Shown piece by piece: positions 1 through 6,575 of a stretch of 7,781 bases of DNA. Where the stretch lies: contig VEQB01000099.1 of NCBI GenBank assembly GCA_018883485.1, forward strand, positions 1 to 7,781. The letters are read 5' to 3'. The notes beneath the pieces are model-generated. The model saw only the letters and a list, made by a program, of their open reading frames with translations, searched no databases and was not told where the DNA came from. Both the position numbers and the translations under genes were made by a program. Each line of letters starts with the position of its first letter. Positions within the stretch are counted from its first letter, which is position 1. The stretch is from Bacteroidota bacterium (GTDB lineage: Bacteria > Bacteroidota > Bacteroidia > UKL13-3).

Positions 1-64
1 CTATTTGATGCACCTTAGAGGCAAAAAAATCTAAAAACTGTTGGCGTATTTCGCTAGACTTCAT
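1..64 (-). CDS. alaS: Alanyl-tRNA synthetase, N-terminal fragment (cut by window edge)
   Basis: Reading leftward from the ATG at 64-62 gives 21 residues, MKSSEIRQQFLDFFASKVHQ followed by I, before the window ends. This is the characteristic opening of bacterial AlaRS, in which S-x-E-I-R-x-x-F-L-x-F-F-x-S-K-x-H leads into the class II catalytic domain. The enzyme charges tRNA-Ala with alanine in the cytoplasm. More than 95 percent of the gene lies outside the window, so nothing can be said about the editing or C-Ala domains. The gene is divergent from the M23 peptidase gene, an arrangement I recall from other Bacteroidota. The identification rests on a short but very typical N-terminus. Confidence 0.88.
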   Translation of the reverse strand, partial: MKSSEIRQQFLDFFASKVHQI

Positions 65-200
65 TATTGATATTCAAACACTTGTAGTTAAACATATAGG
101 TTTTAACTTTAAAAAATTATCTTCGTAGCCTTTCAATTTTTGCAAGTAAAACCCCGGCATGCAAAGTAGTTGATTTTTGTTGACCCGAAAAAGCTAAAAC
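65..200. other. Divergent intergenic region between alaS and the M23 peptidase gene
   Basis: These 136 bases are AT-rich with one short GC-richer patch near 151-162. They must hold the leader and promoter of alaS (leftward) and of the M23 operon (rightward). A candidate rightward promoter is listed separately. I saw no convincing leftward TAnnTTTG box with a correctly spaced TTG, and no T-box-like or riboswitch structure. An in-frame TAA at 195-197 closes the M23 frame just before its TTG start, so the peptidase cannot extend into this region. Confidence 0.6.
82..111 (+). promoter_or_regulatory. Candidate Bacteroidota-type promoter for the M23-MerR-gldC-dinB operon
   Basis: TTG at 82-84 is followed after 19 nt by TAACTTTA at 104-111. 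The phylum consensus is a -33 TTG (or TTTG), about 19-20 nt, then a -7 TAnnTTTG, so this match has one mismatch (final A for G). The predicted start of transcription would lie near 118, giving a leader of roughly 80 nt before the TTG start at 201. In such AT-rich DNA a one-mismatch match can occur by chance, so this is only a candidate. Confidence 0.35.
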
Positions 201-1169
201 TTGGCAAAAATAAAATACTTTTATAATCCGCATAAACTCGACTTTGAGAAAGTAGGGACCAATATATGGAGTTTAGTGCTTCGTGTGTTTGGGTTTCTAT
301 CTGCTTCGGCAGTTGCGGGGGGCATTATGGTATTTGTGGCCTATACATTTATAGACTCTCCCAAGGAGCGCATTTTAAAAAGAGAAAACGATCAATACCG
401 CTACCAAATTAACGTATTGAACCAAAAGATATCGCAATTAAATGGCATAATGAAAGAGTTACAAGAGCGAGACAGGAATATCTATCGCGCCATTTTTGAA
501 GCCGAACCAATGGAGATAAACACCGATATTGAGAACCTTCCCAATCTTAATAAATACAGAGATTTAGATGGTTTCAACAATTCTGAAGAACTTATTGCCT
601 TGTCCCAAAAGATTGCCCATTTGAGCAGTTTGGTAGATGCACAAATTAAGAGTTTTGACGAATTAACGGAGATGGCTAAAAACAAAACCGATTATTTAGC
701 TGCCATACCAGCGATACAGCCTATTAGCAATAAAGATTTAACGCGCATGGCCTCTGGATATGGGTATAGGATACATCCTATTTTTAAAACCCATAAATTT
801 CATTCGGGCATAGATTTTACGGCACCCAAGGGCACACCTATTTATGCAACAGGTAATGGCACGGTTACCACAGCAGAAAACGGAAACGGCTATGGCAACC
901 ATATTGTAATTAACCATGGCTATGGTTATTCTTCGCTGTATGCCCACATGAGTAAGATGGTTTGCAAACCAGGAAAGAAAGTAAAACGTGGAGAGTTGAT
1001 AGGATATGTTGGTTCAACCGGAACCTCTACCGCGCCCCATGTGCATTATGAAGTAATTAAAGGTGAGCGCAAGGTAAACCCTATTAATTATTTCTTTAAC
1101 GACCTTACCGAACAAGAATACCAAGCTATTAGAGAACTTGCCTCGCGTGAGGGCCAATCATTTGACTAA
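201..1169 (+). CDS. Membrane-anchored M23 family metallopeptidase (peptidoglycan endopeptidase)
   Basis: This 322-residue protein is likely to cut peptide cross-links of peptidoglycan on the outer face of the inner membrane. A short cytoplasmic N-terminus is followed by one hydrophobic segment (about residues 26-50), a predicted coiled coil (about 55-92), a linker, and a C-terminal M23/LytM domain (about 185-297). The zinc and catalytic residues are intact: H201 and D205 in HSGID, H249 in LYAHM, and H280 and H282 in APHVH, so it is probably an active enzyme rather than a degenerate LytM activator. The start is TTG at 201: an in-frame TAA lies at 195-197, the next Met (residue 43) would destroy the membrane segment, and MAKIKYFY matches the N-terminus I recall for Bacteroidota relatives. 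It is the first gene of a rightward operon, with MerR starting 5 nt after its stop. Confidence 0.9.
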   Translation: MAKIKYFYNPHKLDFEKVGTNIWSLVLRVFGFLSASAVAGGIMVFVAYTFIDSPKERILKRENDQYRYQINVLNQKISQLNGIMKELQERDRNIYRAIFEAEPMEINTDIENLPNLNKYRDLDGFNNSEELIALSQKIAHLSSLVDAQIKSFDELTEMAKNKTDYLAAIPAIQPISNKDLTRMASGYGYRIHPIFKTHKFHSGIDFTAPKGTPIYATGNGTVTTAENGNGYGNHIVINHGYGYSSLYAHMSKMVCKPGKKVKRGELIGYVGSTGTSTAPHVHYEVIKGERKVNPINYFFNDLTEQEYQAIRELASREGQSFD

Positions 1170-1174
1170 ATTAT

Positions 1175-1510
1175 TTGAGCACGCCAGAGCACATAGAAAA
1201 AATTCATTTCACCATTGGAGAAGTGGCAGCGCAGTTACAAGTTGCTCCTTCTCTTATTCGCTTTTGGGAGAAGGAATTTCCACAGCTTAAACCTCAGAAA
1301 ACAGAAGGTGGAACGCGCAAGTTTACCCAAAAAGACATACAGGTATTAAAGAGAATTTATCATTTAGTAAAAGAAGAAGGCTTTACTTTGCAGGGCGCTA
1401 AAGAGCGTTTAAAAGAGGGTAACCAAAAGGCAGACTTGCAAGAAATAAAGGAAAGGCTAACCGACATCAAGAAATTTTTAGAAAACATAAAAAATCAATT
1501 ATCAGTTTAA
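1175..1510 (+). CDS. Small MerR-like HTH transcriptional regulator
   Basis: This 111-residue protein has a winged helix-turn-helix of MerR type. The recognition unit spans about residues 12-31 (FTIGEVAAQLQVAPSLIRFW), followed by the wing with GGTRKFT (45-51), a helix containing IYHLVKEEGFTLQGAK (61-76), and a short C-terminal coiled coil (about 86-108) that should mediate dimerisation. It lacks the longer effector-binding domain and the metal-binding cysteines of classic MerR, CueR or SoxR proteins, so no inducer can be proposed. The start is TTG at 1175: an in-frame TGA lies at 1163-1165 and there is no Met codon anywhere else in the protein. Spacings of 5 nt to the M23 gene and 6 nt to gldC point to co-transcription. 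DNA binding is well supported; the target is unknown. Confidence 0.87.
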   Translation: MSTPEHIEKIHFTIGEVAAQLQVAPSLIRFWEKEFPQLKPQKTEGGTRKFTQKDIQVLKRIYHLVKEEGFTLQGAKERLKEGNQKADLQEIKERLTDIKKFLENIKNQLSV

Positions 1511-1516
1511 TTTAGC

Positions 1517-1885
1517 ATGAGTGAAGCAAAAAAAGAGGTAGTAAAAACCTCACAAATTAGAGTAGACGTTCATTTAGACAAAGAGAATCTTCCCATCTTA
1601 ATTGAGTGGGATGCAGACGATGCCGATTTTAATGGCAAAGAACAAGCCAAAGGAATGATGCTTAGCATTTTTGATGGCTTGCAACAGAATGCAATGCGCA
1701 TAGATTTATGGACCCAAGACATGAATGTAGAAGAGATGAATTTGTTTATGTTTCAAACCTTGGCTACCATGGCCGATACCTTTGAGAAGGCTACCAACAA
1801 TAAAGAAGTAAGTGATGAAATGCGTGATTTTGCCCATCACTTTGGCCATAAGGTAAAAGTTTTTGGCGACGACCATAAGCATTAA
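1517..1885 (+). CDS. gldC: Gliding motility protein GldC
   Basis: This 122-residue soluble protein, with no signal peptide or membrane segment, resembles GldC of gliding Bacteroidota. The recognisable parts are a beta-rich N-terminus (SQIRVDVHLDKENLP, 12-26), I-x-W-D-A-D-D, AKGMMLSIFDG (44-54), the signature RIDLWTQDMNVEEM (61-74), and a helical C-terminus with QTLATMADTFEKAT (80-93). In Flavobacterium johnsoniae, gldC mutants glide and form spreading colonies poorly; the protein is accessory and its molecular role is unresolved. It occurs in many Bacteroidota, so its presence does not prove gliding. The C-terminus is rich in histidine (H107, H108, H111, H120, H122). It starts with ATG 6 nt after the MerR stop and precedes the DinB-like gene by 18 nt. 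Confidence 0.88.
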   Translation: MSEAKKEVVKTSQIRVDVHLDKENLPILIEWDADDADFNGKEQAKGMMLSIFDGLQQNAMRIDLWTQDMNVEEMNLFMFQTLATMADTFEKATNNKEVSDEMRDFAHHFGHKVKVFGDDHKH

Positions 1886-1903
1886 ATTCAAATACTAATT
1901 TTT

Positions 1904-2425
1904 ATGCTACACTTACCAAAGCCAGGCGATGTTGCCGCTTACTACCAAAAATATATAGATTTGGTTCCGCAAACCAATGATATACTAGATGAGCTTTACC
2001 AGCAACATTTAGATACCATAGATTTAATAACTTCCTTAGATGATGAAACCTTGCTGAGCGCTTATGCACCAGGCAAATGGACCATTCTAGAATTGATTGT
2101 ACATTTAATGGATACAGAACGCGTATTTAGTTATAGGGCTTTGCGCTTTTCTAGAAACGATAAAACAGAGCTTCCCGGTTTTGATGAAAATAGTTTTGCA
2201 TCCAATAGCGAAGCCAACGAAAGAAAAGTATTGTCAATAGTAAAAGAGTTTTCTTTGGTAAGAAGTTGCACCATAGAGTTGTTTAGAGGACTAAGCGAAA
2301 CCCAACTCAACCGCTCAGGTATAGCCAATGGCAATCCTATGAAAACAAGCGCTATTCCTTATATTCTTTGCGGACACGAGATACACCACCGAAACGTAAT
2401 TGAAAGTTTATATATTGGAAAATAA
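1904..2425 (+). CDS. DinB-like four-helix metalloprotein (DinB_2 / YfiT type)
   Basis: This 173-residue cytoplasmic protein has the features of the DinB/YfiT superfamily. Helix one holds residues about 28-46, then YAPGKWTILELIVHLMDTER (54-73) carries the first metal-ligand histidine, H67. The final helix CGHEIHHRNVIESLY (156-170) carries the H158-x3-H162 pair. The three histidines expected to bind a divalent metal are therefore all present. Some relatives are thiol-dependent transferases (bacillithiol or mycothiol), while many are uncharacterised, so no substrate can be assigned. It is not E. coli DinB, the DNA polymerase IV. It is the last gene of the rightward operon; the terminator hairpin begins just after its TAA. 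Confidence 0.85.
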   Translation: MLHLPKPGDVAAYYQKYIDLVPQTNDILDELYQQHLDTIDLITSLDDETLLSAYAPGKWTILELIVHLMDTERVFSYRALRFSRNDKTELPGFDENSFASNSEANERKVLSIVKEFSLVRSCTIELFRGLSETQLNRSGIANGNPMKTSAIPYILCGHEIHHRNVIESLYIGK

Positions 2426-2430
2426 CCATA

Positions 2431-2471
2431 AAAAAAATCCTCCTAAGCCATTTGCCTAGGAGGATTTTTTT
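2431..2471. terminator. Bidirectional intrinsic terminator between convergent genes
   Basis: Arm TCCTCCTA (2438-2445) pairs perfectly with TAGGAGGA (2457-2464) across an 11-nt loop. A short inner GC/GC pairing (2447-2448 with 2454-2455) is possible past one mismatch. The stem is preceded by an A-tract (2431-2437) and followed by a T-tract (2465-2471), so transcripts from either strand would end in a GC-containing hairpin plus a U-run. It sits between the DinB-like gene (plus strand, ends 2425) and the coiled-coil gene (minus strand, ends 2489), where both transcripts converge. Confidence 0.92.
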
Positions 2472-2488
2472 ATATGTACTTCTCTTTA

Positions 2489-3385
2489 TTACTTTAAGAT
2501 ATATGTACTTTGGTGCACAAGCGTACCTTCTACATAAACATCCACTAAGTATGTACCTGCTTCTAAAATTCGTTCATCGTTTTCGTAAGAAAGACAAAGA
2601 TCTTGTTTAGCGCCAGTATAATTTACTTTCTGACTTGAAGTAGCAAATACTTTTTCACCTTCAGAAGTTTTAAATTCTGCTTTGGTGTTTCCCATTAGTG
2701 GCTTGCCGTTGGGAGCGGTAATTACTTGGTACACCATTTTATCTCCATTGGTAGCTACTTTATTATCCATAATGGTAAAGCAGCTTTCAATTTTATTAGT
2801 TCGCTTGGCCAACACACTTTCAACCATTTTGCCGTTGCCACGTTTTTTATAAGAACCAATTTTTACATATTCTACTTTTAACTGAGAGGCTGTCATCACT
2901 TTTCCTTCTAACAAGTTTTTCTGTTCGTTAAGGTTTATCACTTGCGTATTTAAATTGGCATTTTCTTTTTTCAAAGCTTCATTTTCTGCCATAAGTCCAT
3001 CAATCTTCTCCAAGTATTCGTCGCGCAGTTTATGCAAGGCTGCAATTTCTTTTTTTAGGTTTTTGCTTAATTTGGTAAGGTCTTTTTCGCCCGACATTAG
3101 TTTGCGAATACGCAATTCTTGTTCTACTATTCTAGCATTAGCATCGTTTAATAAAGTATCTAAATTACCAGCAATTCCTCTGTATTTTTCTAACTCCATG
3201 GTTACAGCAGTTAATTCGCGCTCTACCTCATTTCTTGCATTTACAAGGCTATCCACATCTGAGCCATGTTGAACTACCGTAGTAGAATGGGTTTTCCATT
3301 GGTAAATATTTGCGCCAATAGAGGTAATTAACAACAGCAGCAATAAGCTTAAGCTGTTTTTATTAGATTTTTGTTGCTCGGCCAT
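2489..3385 (-). CDS. Membrane-anchored coiled-coil protein with C-terminal beta domain, function unknown
   Basis: This 298-residue protein belongs to a family I recall only as hypothetical proteins of Bacteroidota. A short charged N-terminus precedes one membrane segment (SLSLLLLLLITSIGANIY, 11-28). A long coiled coil follows (about 43-165), with EKIDGLMAENEALKKENANL (126-145) as clear heptads. The C-terminal region (about 185-298) is predicted beta-rich and ends in AGTYLVDVYVEGTLV, like an Ig-type fold; it holds two cysteines (C202, C264) that could pair if exported. The likely topology is N-in with coiled coil and beta domain in the periplasm, which is inference. It lies 52 nt after the glgC stop on the same strand, so read-through is possible, but the gap could hold its own promoter. 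I saw no enzyme motif and can assign no function. Confidence 0.8.
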   Translation of the reverse strand: MAEQQKSNKNSLSLLLLLLITSIGANIYQWKTHSTTVVQHGSDVDSLVNARNEVERELTAVTMELEKYRGIAGNLDTLLNDANARIVEQELRIRKLMSGEKDLTKLSKNLKKEIAALHKLRDEYLEKIDGLMAENEALKKENANLNTQVINLNEQKNLLEGKVMTASQLKVEYVKIGSYKKRGNGKMVESVLAKRTNKIESCFTIMDNKVATNGDKMVYQVITAPNGKPLMGNTKAEFKTSEGEKVFATSSQKVNYTGAKQDLCLSYENDERILEAGTYLVDVYVEGTLVHQSTYILK

Positions 3386-3437
3386 AAGGTTTTTTTTTAC
3401 AATTATAACTAATAATTCTTTATTAAAATGTTAAGCT

Positions 3438-4718
3438 TTAAACAATTCTAGAACCCGAAGGAATAACTGCACCTTTTTTTACAATTACCAAACCCTCTTT
3501 AATACAATAATGGTCTGTTTCGGTGTCTGGCATTTGGTGGCTCCCTACAATCATTACATTTTCGCCTATTCTCACATCTTTATCAATAATACAATTTTCG
3601 AGGTGGCAATTGGCACCATACCCCATGGCAATGCCAAACTTAGGATTGGCTAATTCTGCTAAGGTTTCATAACTATCGTTTCCAAAAGTTACACAGTTTT
3701 TCATTACGGTTCCTTCTGCAATTCTAGACCTATTGCCCACAATGCAATTTTCAATTTCTTTGGCTTGTATCATACAACCTTCAGAAATTACCGAATTGAT
3801 AATGCGCGTATCCTTTCCAAATTTGCTGGGCGGCAACATTCGTGCTCTGGTATATATATACCTATTGTTATCGTACAGGTTAAAATTAGGAAGTGCTTGT
3901 GCCAAATCTATATTTGCCTCAAAATAGCTTCTAATGGTACCAATATCTGTCCAATATCCATCGTAGGCATAGCCTTTTACTTTAACCCCAGCATTGATAG
4001 CAGTAGGGATAATTTCTTTGCCAAAATCTGTATGACCAGGATTTTCTTCAAACAATCTGTGCAGGGTAGATTTATTAAACACATAAATACCCATAGAAGC
4101 CAAATACTCTTTGCCTTGTGCTTTTTGTTCGGCACTTACTGGGCTCACCCATTTATCTAATTCATTGGGGCTGGGTTTTTCTACAAATTTATTAATGAAA
4201 CCATTTTCTTCCACCTTCATAATTCCAAAACCTGGTGCATCTGCGCTATTAACCGGAATAGTAGCAATACTAATTTCTGCGCCCGAAGTCACATGTTGAT
4301 TTACAAATTCGCGTAAATCCATTTGGTACAATTGATCGCCACTCAATATTAAGATATAATCATGTTCGTGGTCTTCTAAATGTTGAAAGGATTGCTTCAC
4401 CGCATCGGCTGTACCTTGAAACCAGCGCTCGCTGCCGGGCCTTTGTTCTGCTGCCAAAATATCTACAAAGCTATGCCCAAACATATCAAAGTGATAGGTG
4501 TTTTTGATATGTGCGTTGAGCGATCTTGAGTTGTATTGGGTAAGCACAAAAATGCGGCGGATACCCGAATGAATGCAGTTAGAAATAGGAATATCTATTA
4601 ATCTGTATTTACCCGCTATAGGCACTGCTGGCTTACTTCTTATGGATGTTAAAGGATATAATCTTGAACCTGCACCTCCGCCCAAAATGAGGCATACAAT
4701 TTTAATTATCTTCTCCAT
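3438..4718 (-). CDS. glgC: Glucose-1-phosphate adenylyltransferase (ADP-glucose pyrophosphorylase)
   Basis: This 426-residue enzyme makes ADP-glucose and pyrophosphate from ATP and glucose-1-phosphate, the committed step of bacterial glycogen synthesis. The nucleotidyltransferase domain has the signature GGGAGSRLYPLT (13-24), KPAVPIAGKYRLIDIP (29-44), WFQGTADAV (99-107), SGDQLYQMD (126-134), FVEKP (178-182, sugar-phosphate site) and YWTDIGT (255-261). The C-terminal part (about 295-420) has the hexapeptide-like left-handed beta-helix used for oligomerisation and allostery. Length and motifs match the family throughout, with no sign of decay. The overall motif style, including RYIYTRARMLPPSK, is closer to cyanobacterial and plant enzymes than to the E. 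coli one as I recall them. The ATG follows the glgA stop by 3 nt, so translation is probably coupled. Confidence 0.96.
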   Translation of the reverse strand: MEKIIKIVCLILGGGAGSRLYPLTSIRSKPAVPIAGKYRLIDIPISNCIHSGIRRIFVLTQYNSRSLNAHIKNTYHFDMFGHSFVDILAAEQRPGSERWFQGTADAVKQSFQHLEDHEHDYILILSGDQLYQMDLREFVNQHVTSGAEISIATIPVNSADAPGFGIMKVEENGFINKFVEKPSPNELDKWVSPVSAEQKAQGKEYLASMGIYVFNKSTLHRLFEENPGHTDFGKEIIPTAINAGVKVKGYAYDGYWTDIGTIRSYFEANIDLAQALPNFNLYDNNRYIYTRARMLPPSKFGKDTRIINSVISEGCMIQAKEIENCIVGNRSRIAEGTVMKNCVTFGNDSYETLAELANPKFGIAMGYGANCHLENCIIDKDVRIGENVMIVGSHQMPDTETDHYCIKEGLVIVKKGAVIPSGSRIV

Positions 4719-4721
4719 AAA

Positions 4722-6131
4722 CTAATTTTGATATACCCAAATATACTGATTAACCGCCTTTTCCCATGAAAAATCTAAATTAACTGCAATATCGCGCACA
4801 CGGTAAAAAGCAGTTTTATTCTGGTACAAATCCAAAGCCCTATAAAAACTATAAATTATATCCTCGCTATCGGCCCTATTAAACCTAATTCCATAGCCTT
4901 CAAAATCGCCATAATCTTTTACAGAATCTTTGAGTCCGCCCACCGACCTCACAATAGGCACTGTTCCATATCTCAACGCATACAGTTGGTTCAAGCCGCA
5001 AGGTTCTACCAAAGATGGCATTAAAAGAAAATCTGCTGCGGCATATAGCTGATGCGCCAAGGTTTCATTGTAGCCAATATAATTAACTACATGTTGCGGA
5101 AAAACACTAGAAATATGTCTAAACTGATTTTCTACATGAGTTGCGCCTGAACCCAATAAATAAAAATTCATAGCTTTAGTTTGATGCACAAATTCGCCAA
5201 CTGCCGGCACTATTAAATCTCCACCTTTTTCTGTAGCCAACCTGCCAATAAAAACACAGAGCGGTAATTGTGGGTTAAGCCCATTAGCCAAACAAATAGC
5301 TGCTTTATTTTCTTGTTTGAACCGGGTCCACTTATTATCCTCTAATTTTGCGGGTAAAGACACATCCGTTTTAGGGTCCCATACTTGTGTATCTATGCCA
5401 TTTAAAATGCCGTAACTTTTATAGGCATATTCTCTGTATAACCAAGTGTAAGAACCTGCATCGGCTTGTAATTCTAAAAGATAACCGGCGCTAACCGTGC
5501 TTACTTTATCGCTGCATTTAATGGCAGTTGCAAGAGGGTCTAAACAATTATCCCATTCTAATAAGCCACTAACTTCCTTTGGGAAATGGGGAAAATATTT
5601 AGCATAGCTATGTGGAATGGGTGCAGTATATAAACCATTGTGAATGGTAAAAATAGTTTTTATTTGGTTCAGCCCATTAAATACATAACAGTTTTTAAGC
5701 ATAAATGCGGTGTATCCACAATGGTGGTCGTGGGCATGCACTACCGCAGGCTTTTGATCCCAACTAGATAACCACTGCAACACCGCTTGTTGGTAGAATA
5801 AAAATCTTAAGGGGTCATCGTCATACCCATACACACTATCTCTAAATAATAAATCAGGAATATCTACCATAAATAAATCGAAACCCAATTCTTCTTGCTG
5901 GGCTTTTACAATATGAAAGGGTATGCTGTAGTGCTCATTCTCGCAAACGCCATTGTAAACAGATTGGCTAGAGTGATTACTATTCCATTTAAGGTTATAC
6001 CGTGGCATAACCACACAAGAGCTAAAACCAGCTTGATTTAAATATTTGGGCAAAGCACCTACTACATCTCCAAGGCCACCCACCTTGGCAACGGGGTAAC
6101 ATTCTGCACTTAAATGAATGATTTGATACAT
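4722..6131 (-). CDS. glgA: Glycogen synthase (ADP-glucose-type, GT5 family)
   Basis: This 469-residue glycosyltransferase adds glucose from ADP-glucose to the non-reducing end of alpha-1,4-glucan. The N-terminal Rossmann domain opens with K16-V-G-G-L-G-D-V, the ADP-glucose loop (KxGGL). It is followed by VVHAHDHHCGYTAF (130-143), FTIHNG (161-166), KVSTVSAGYLLE (209-220) and NGIDTQVWDP (244-253). The C-terminal domain has IGRLATEKGGDL (295-306, with R297 and K302) and the catalytic-type acidic site E376 in EPCGLNQLYALRYG (376-389), then VRSVGGLKDSV. All expected active-site elements are present and the length is normal for GlgA. The ATG is 6 nt after the SRPBCC stop and glgC begins 3 nt after its own stop, so these three genes form an operon. 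The branching enzyme glgB is not in the window. Confidence 0.96.
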   Translation of the reverse strand: MYQIIHLSAECYPVAKVGGLGDVVGALPKYLNQAGFSSCVVMPRYNLKWNSNHSSQSVYNGVCENEHYSIPFHIVKAQQEELGFDLFMVDIPDLLFRDSVYGYDDDPLRFLFYQQAVLQWLSSWDQKPAVVHAHDHHCGYTAFMLKNCYVFNGLNQIKTIFTIHNGLYTAPIPHSYAKYFPHFPKEVSGLLEWDNCLDPLATAIKCSDKVSTVSAGYLLELQADAGSYTWLYREYAYKSYGILNGIDTQVWDPKTDVSLPAKLEDNKWTRFKQENKAAICLANGLNPQLPLCVFIGRLATEKGGDLIVPAVGEFVHQTKAMNFYLLGSGATHVENQFRHISSVFPQHVVNYIGYNETLAHQLYAAADFLLMPSLVEPCGLNQLYALRYGTVPIVRSVGGLKDSVKDYGDFEGYGIRFNRADSEDIIYSFYRALDLYQNKTAFYRVRDIAVNLDFSWEKAVNQYIWVYQN

Positions 6132-6137
6132 CGTATT

Positions 6138-6527
6138 TTAATCTTCTTCGTAAAACTCTTGCAAACTGGCCGCATAAGAGCTGGTCCAACCTTCTGCAAT
6201 ATCTTCATATGCCTCATCTGGAATATTGGTTTGCCTAACCTCTAAAGACGTGTTTTGGCCATTGGCATGCAGTTTTAAGGTAACTATGCTGGGGGTAGCT
6301 GTTTCTTCCTCGCCAAAATACCATTGTTGCACAATTTTTTTACCCGGTTCAAACTCTAAATTCTTACCTACAATACTGCCATCCCACAAAGAAAATTCGC
6401 TACCGGGTGTTGGCTCAAAAGAGGCAACATCGCCAGTCCATAATTGTAAGGTAATCTCTGTAGTTAAGGCCAGGTAAACCTCTTCGGGAGTTGCCGGAAT
6501 GATATAGTACTTTTTAAAATCTTTCAA
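6138..6527 (-). CDS. SRPBCC / AHSA1-like (START-fold) small protein
   Basis: This 129-residue soluble protein resembles the AHSA1-like (Aha1 C-terminal domain) branch of the SRPBCC superfamily. An N-terminal strand and helix KYYIIPATPEEVYLALT (6-22) are followed by LWTGDVASFEPTPGSEFSLW (29-48), GSIVGKNLEFEPGKKIVQQW (50-69), a beta hairpin, and a C-terminal helix ending in an acidic tail (EFYEED). The fold forms a hydrophobic ligand pocket, but members range from lipid binders to chaperone cofactors, so no ligand can be named. The start is TTG at 6527: a TAG lies three codons upstream in frame and the protein contains no other Met. It is the first gene after the promoter at 6544-6575 and is tightly linked to glgA (6 nt), suggesting but not proving a link to glycogen metabolism. 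Confidence 0.85.
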   Translation of the reverse strand: MKDFKKYYIIPATPEEVYLALTTEITLQLWTGDVASFEPTPGSEFSLWDGSIVGKNLEFEPGKKIVQQWYFGEEETATPSIVTLKLHANGQNTSLEVRQTNIPDEAYEDIAEGWTSSYAASLQEFYEED

Positions 6528-6543
6528 GTGTATCTAATTTTAA

Positions 6544-6575
6544 CAAATATAGGTTCAAAGCACTAACCACACAAA
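6544..6575 (-). promoter_or_regulatory. Bacteroidota-type promoter for SRPBCC-glgA-glgC
   Basis: On the minus strand, TTTG at 6575-6572 is followed by exactly 20 nt and then TATATTTG at 6551-6544. Both boxes match the -33 TTTG and -7 TAnnTTTG consensus without mismatch and the spacing is in the known range. Transcription would begin near 6537, giving a very short leader (about 10 nt) before the TTG start at 6527. The -33 box lies inside the last codons of the TPR gene, whose stop is at 6563. Confidence 0.72.

Noticed and set aside
89..96. Leftward -7-like box (TATGTTTA on the minus strand) for alaS.
   Set aside because: It has one mismatch to TAnnTTTG and no correctly spaced TTG upstream on the minus strand, so I could not support it as the alaS promoter.
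2471..2510. An 11-nt direct repeat, TATATGTACTT, at 2471-2481 and 2500-2510.
   Set aside because: The second copy lies in the last codons of the coiled-coil gene, the sequence is AT-rich, there are only two copies, and no flanking element is present. Chance is the simplest explanation.
3386..3437. Possible promoter TATAATTG ahead of the coiled-coil gene.
   Set aside because: The -7-like box has one mismatch and no TTG lies at the right distance upstream. The gap is so AT-rich that such matches are expected.
3765..4160. 131-codon plus-strand open frame opposite glgC.
   Set aside because: It lies wholly antisense to intact, highly conserved glgC coding sequence, and its translation has no domain-like pattern.
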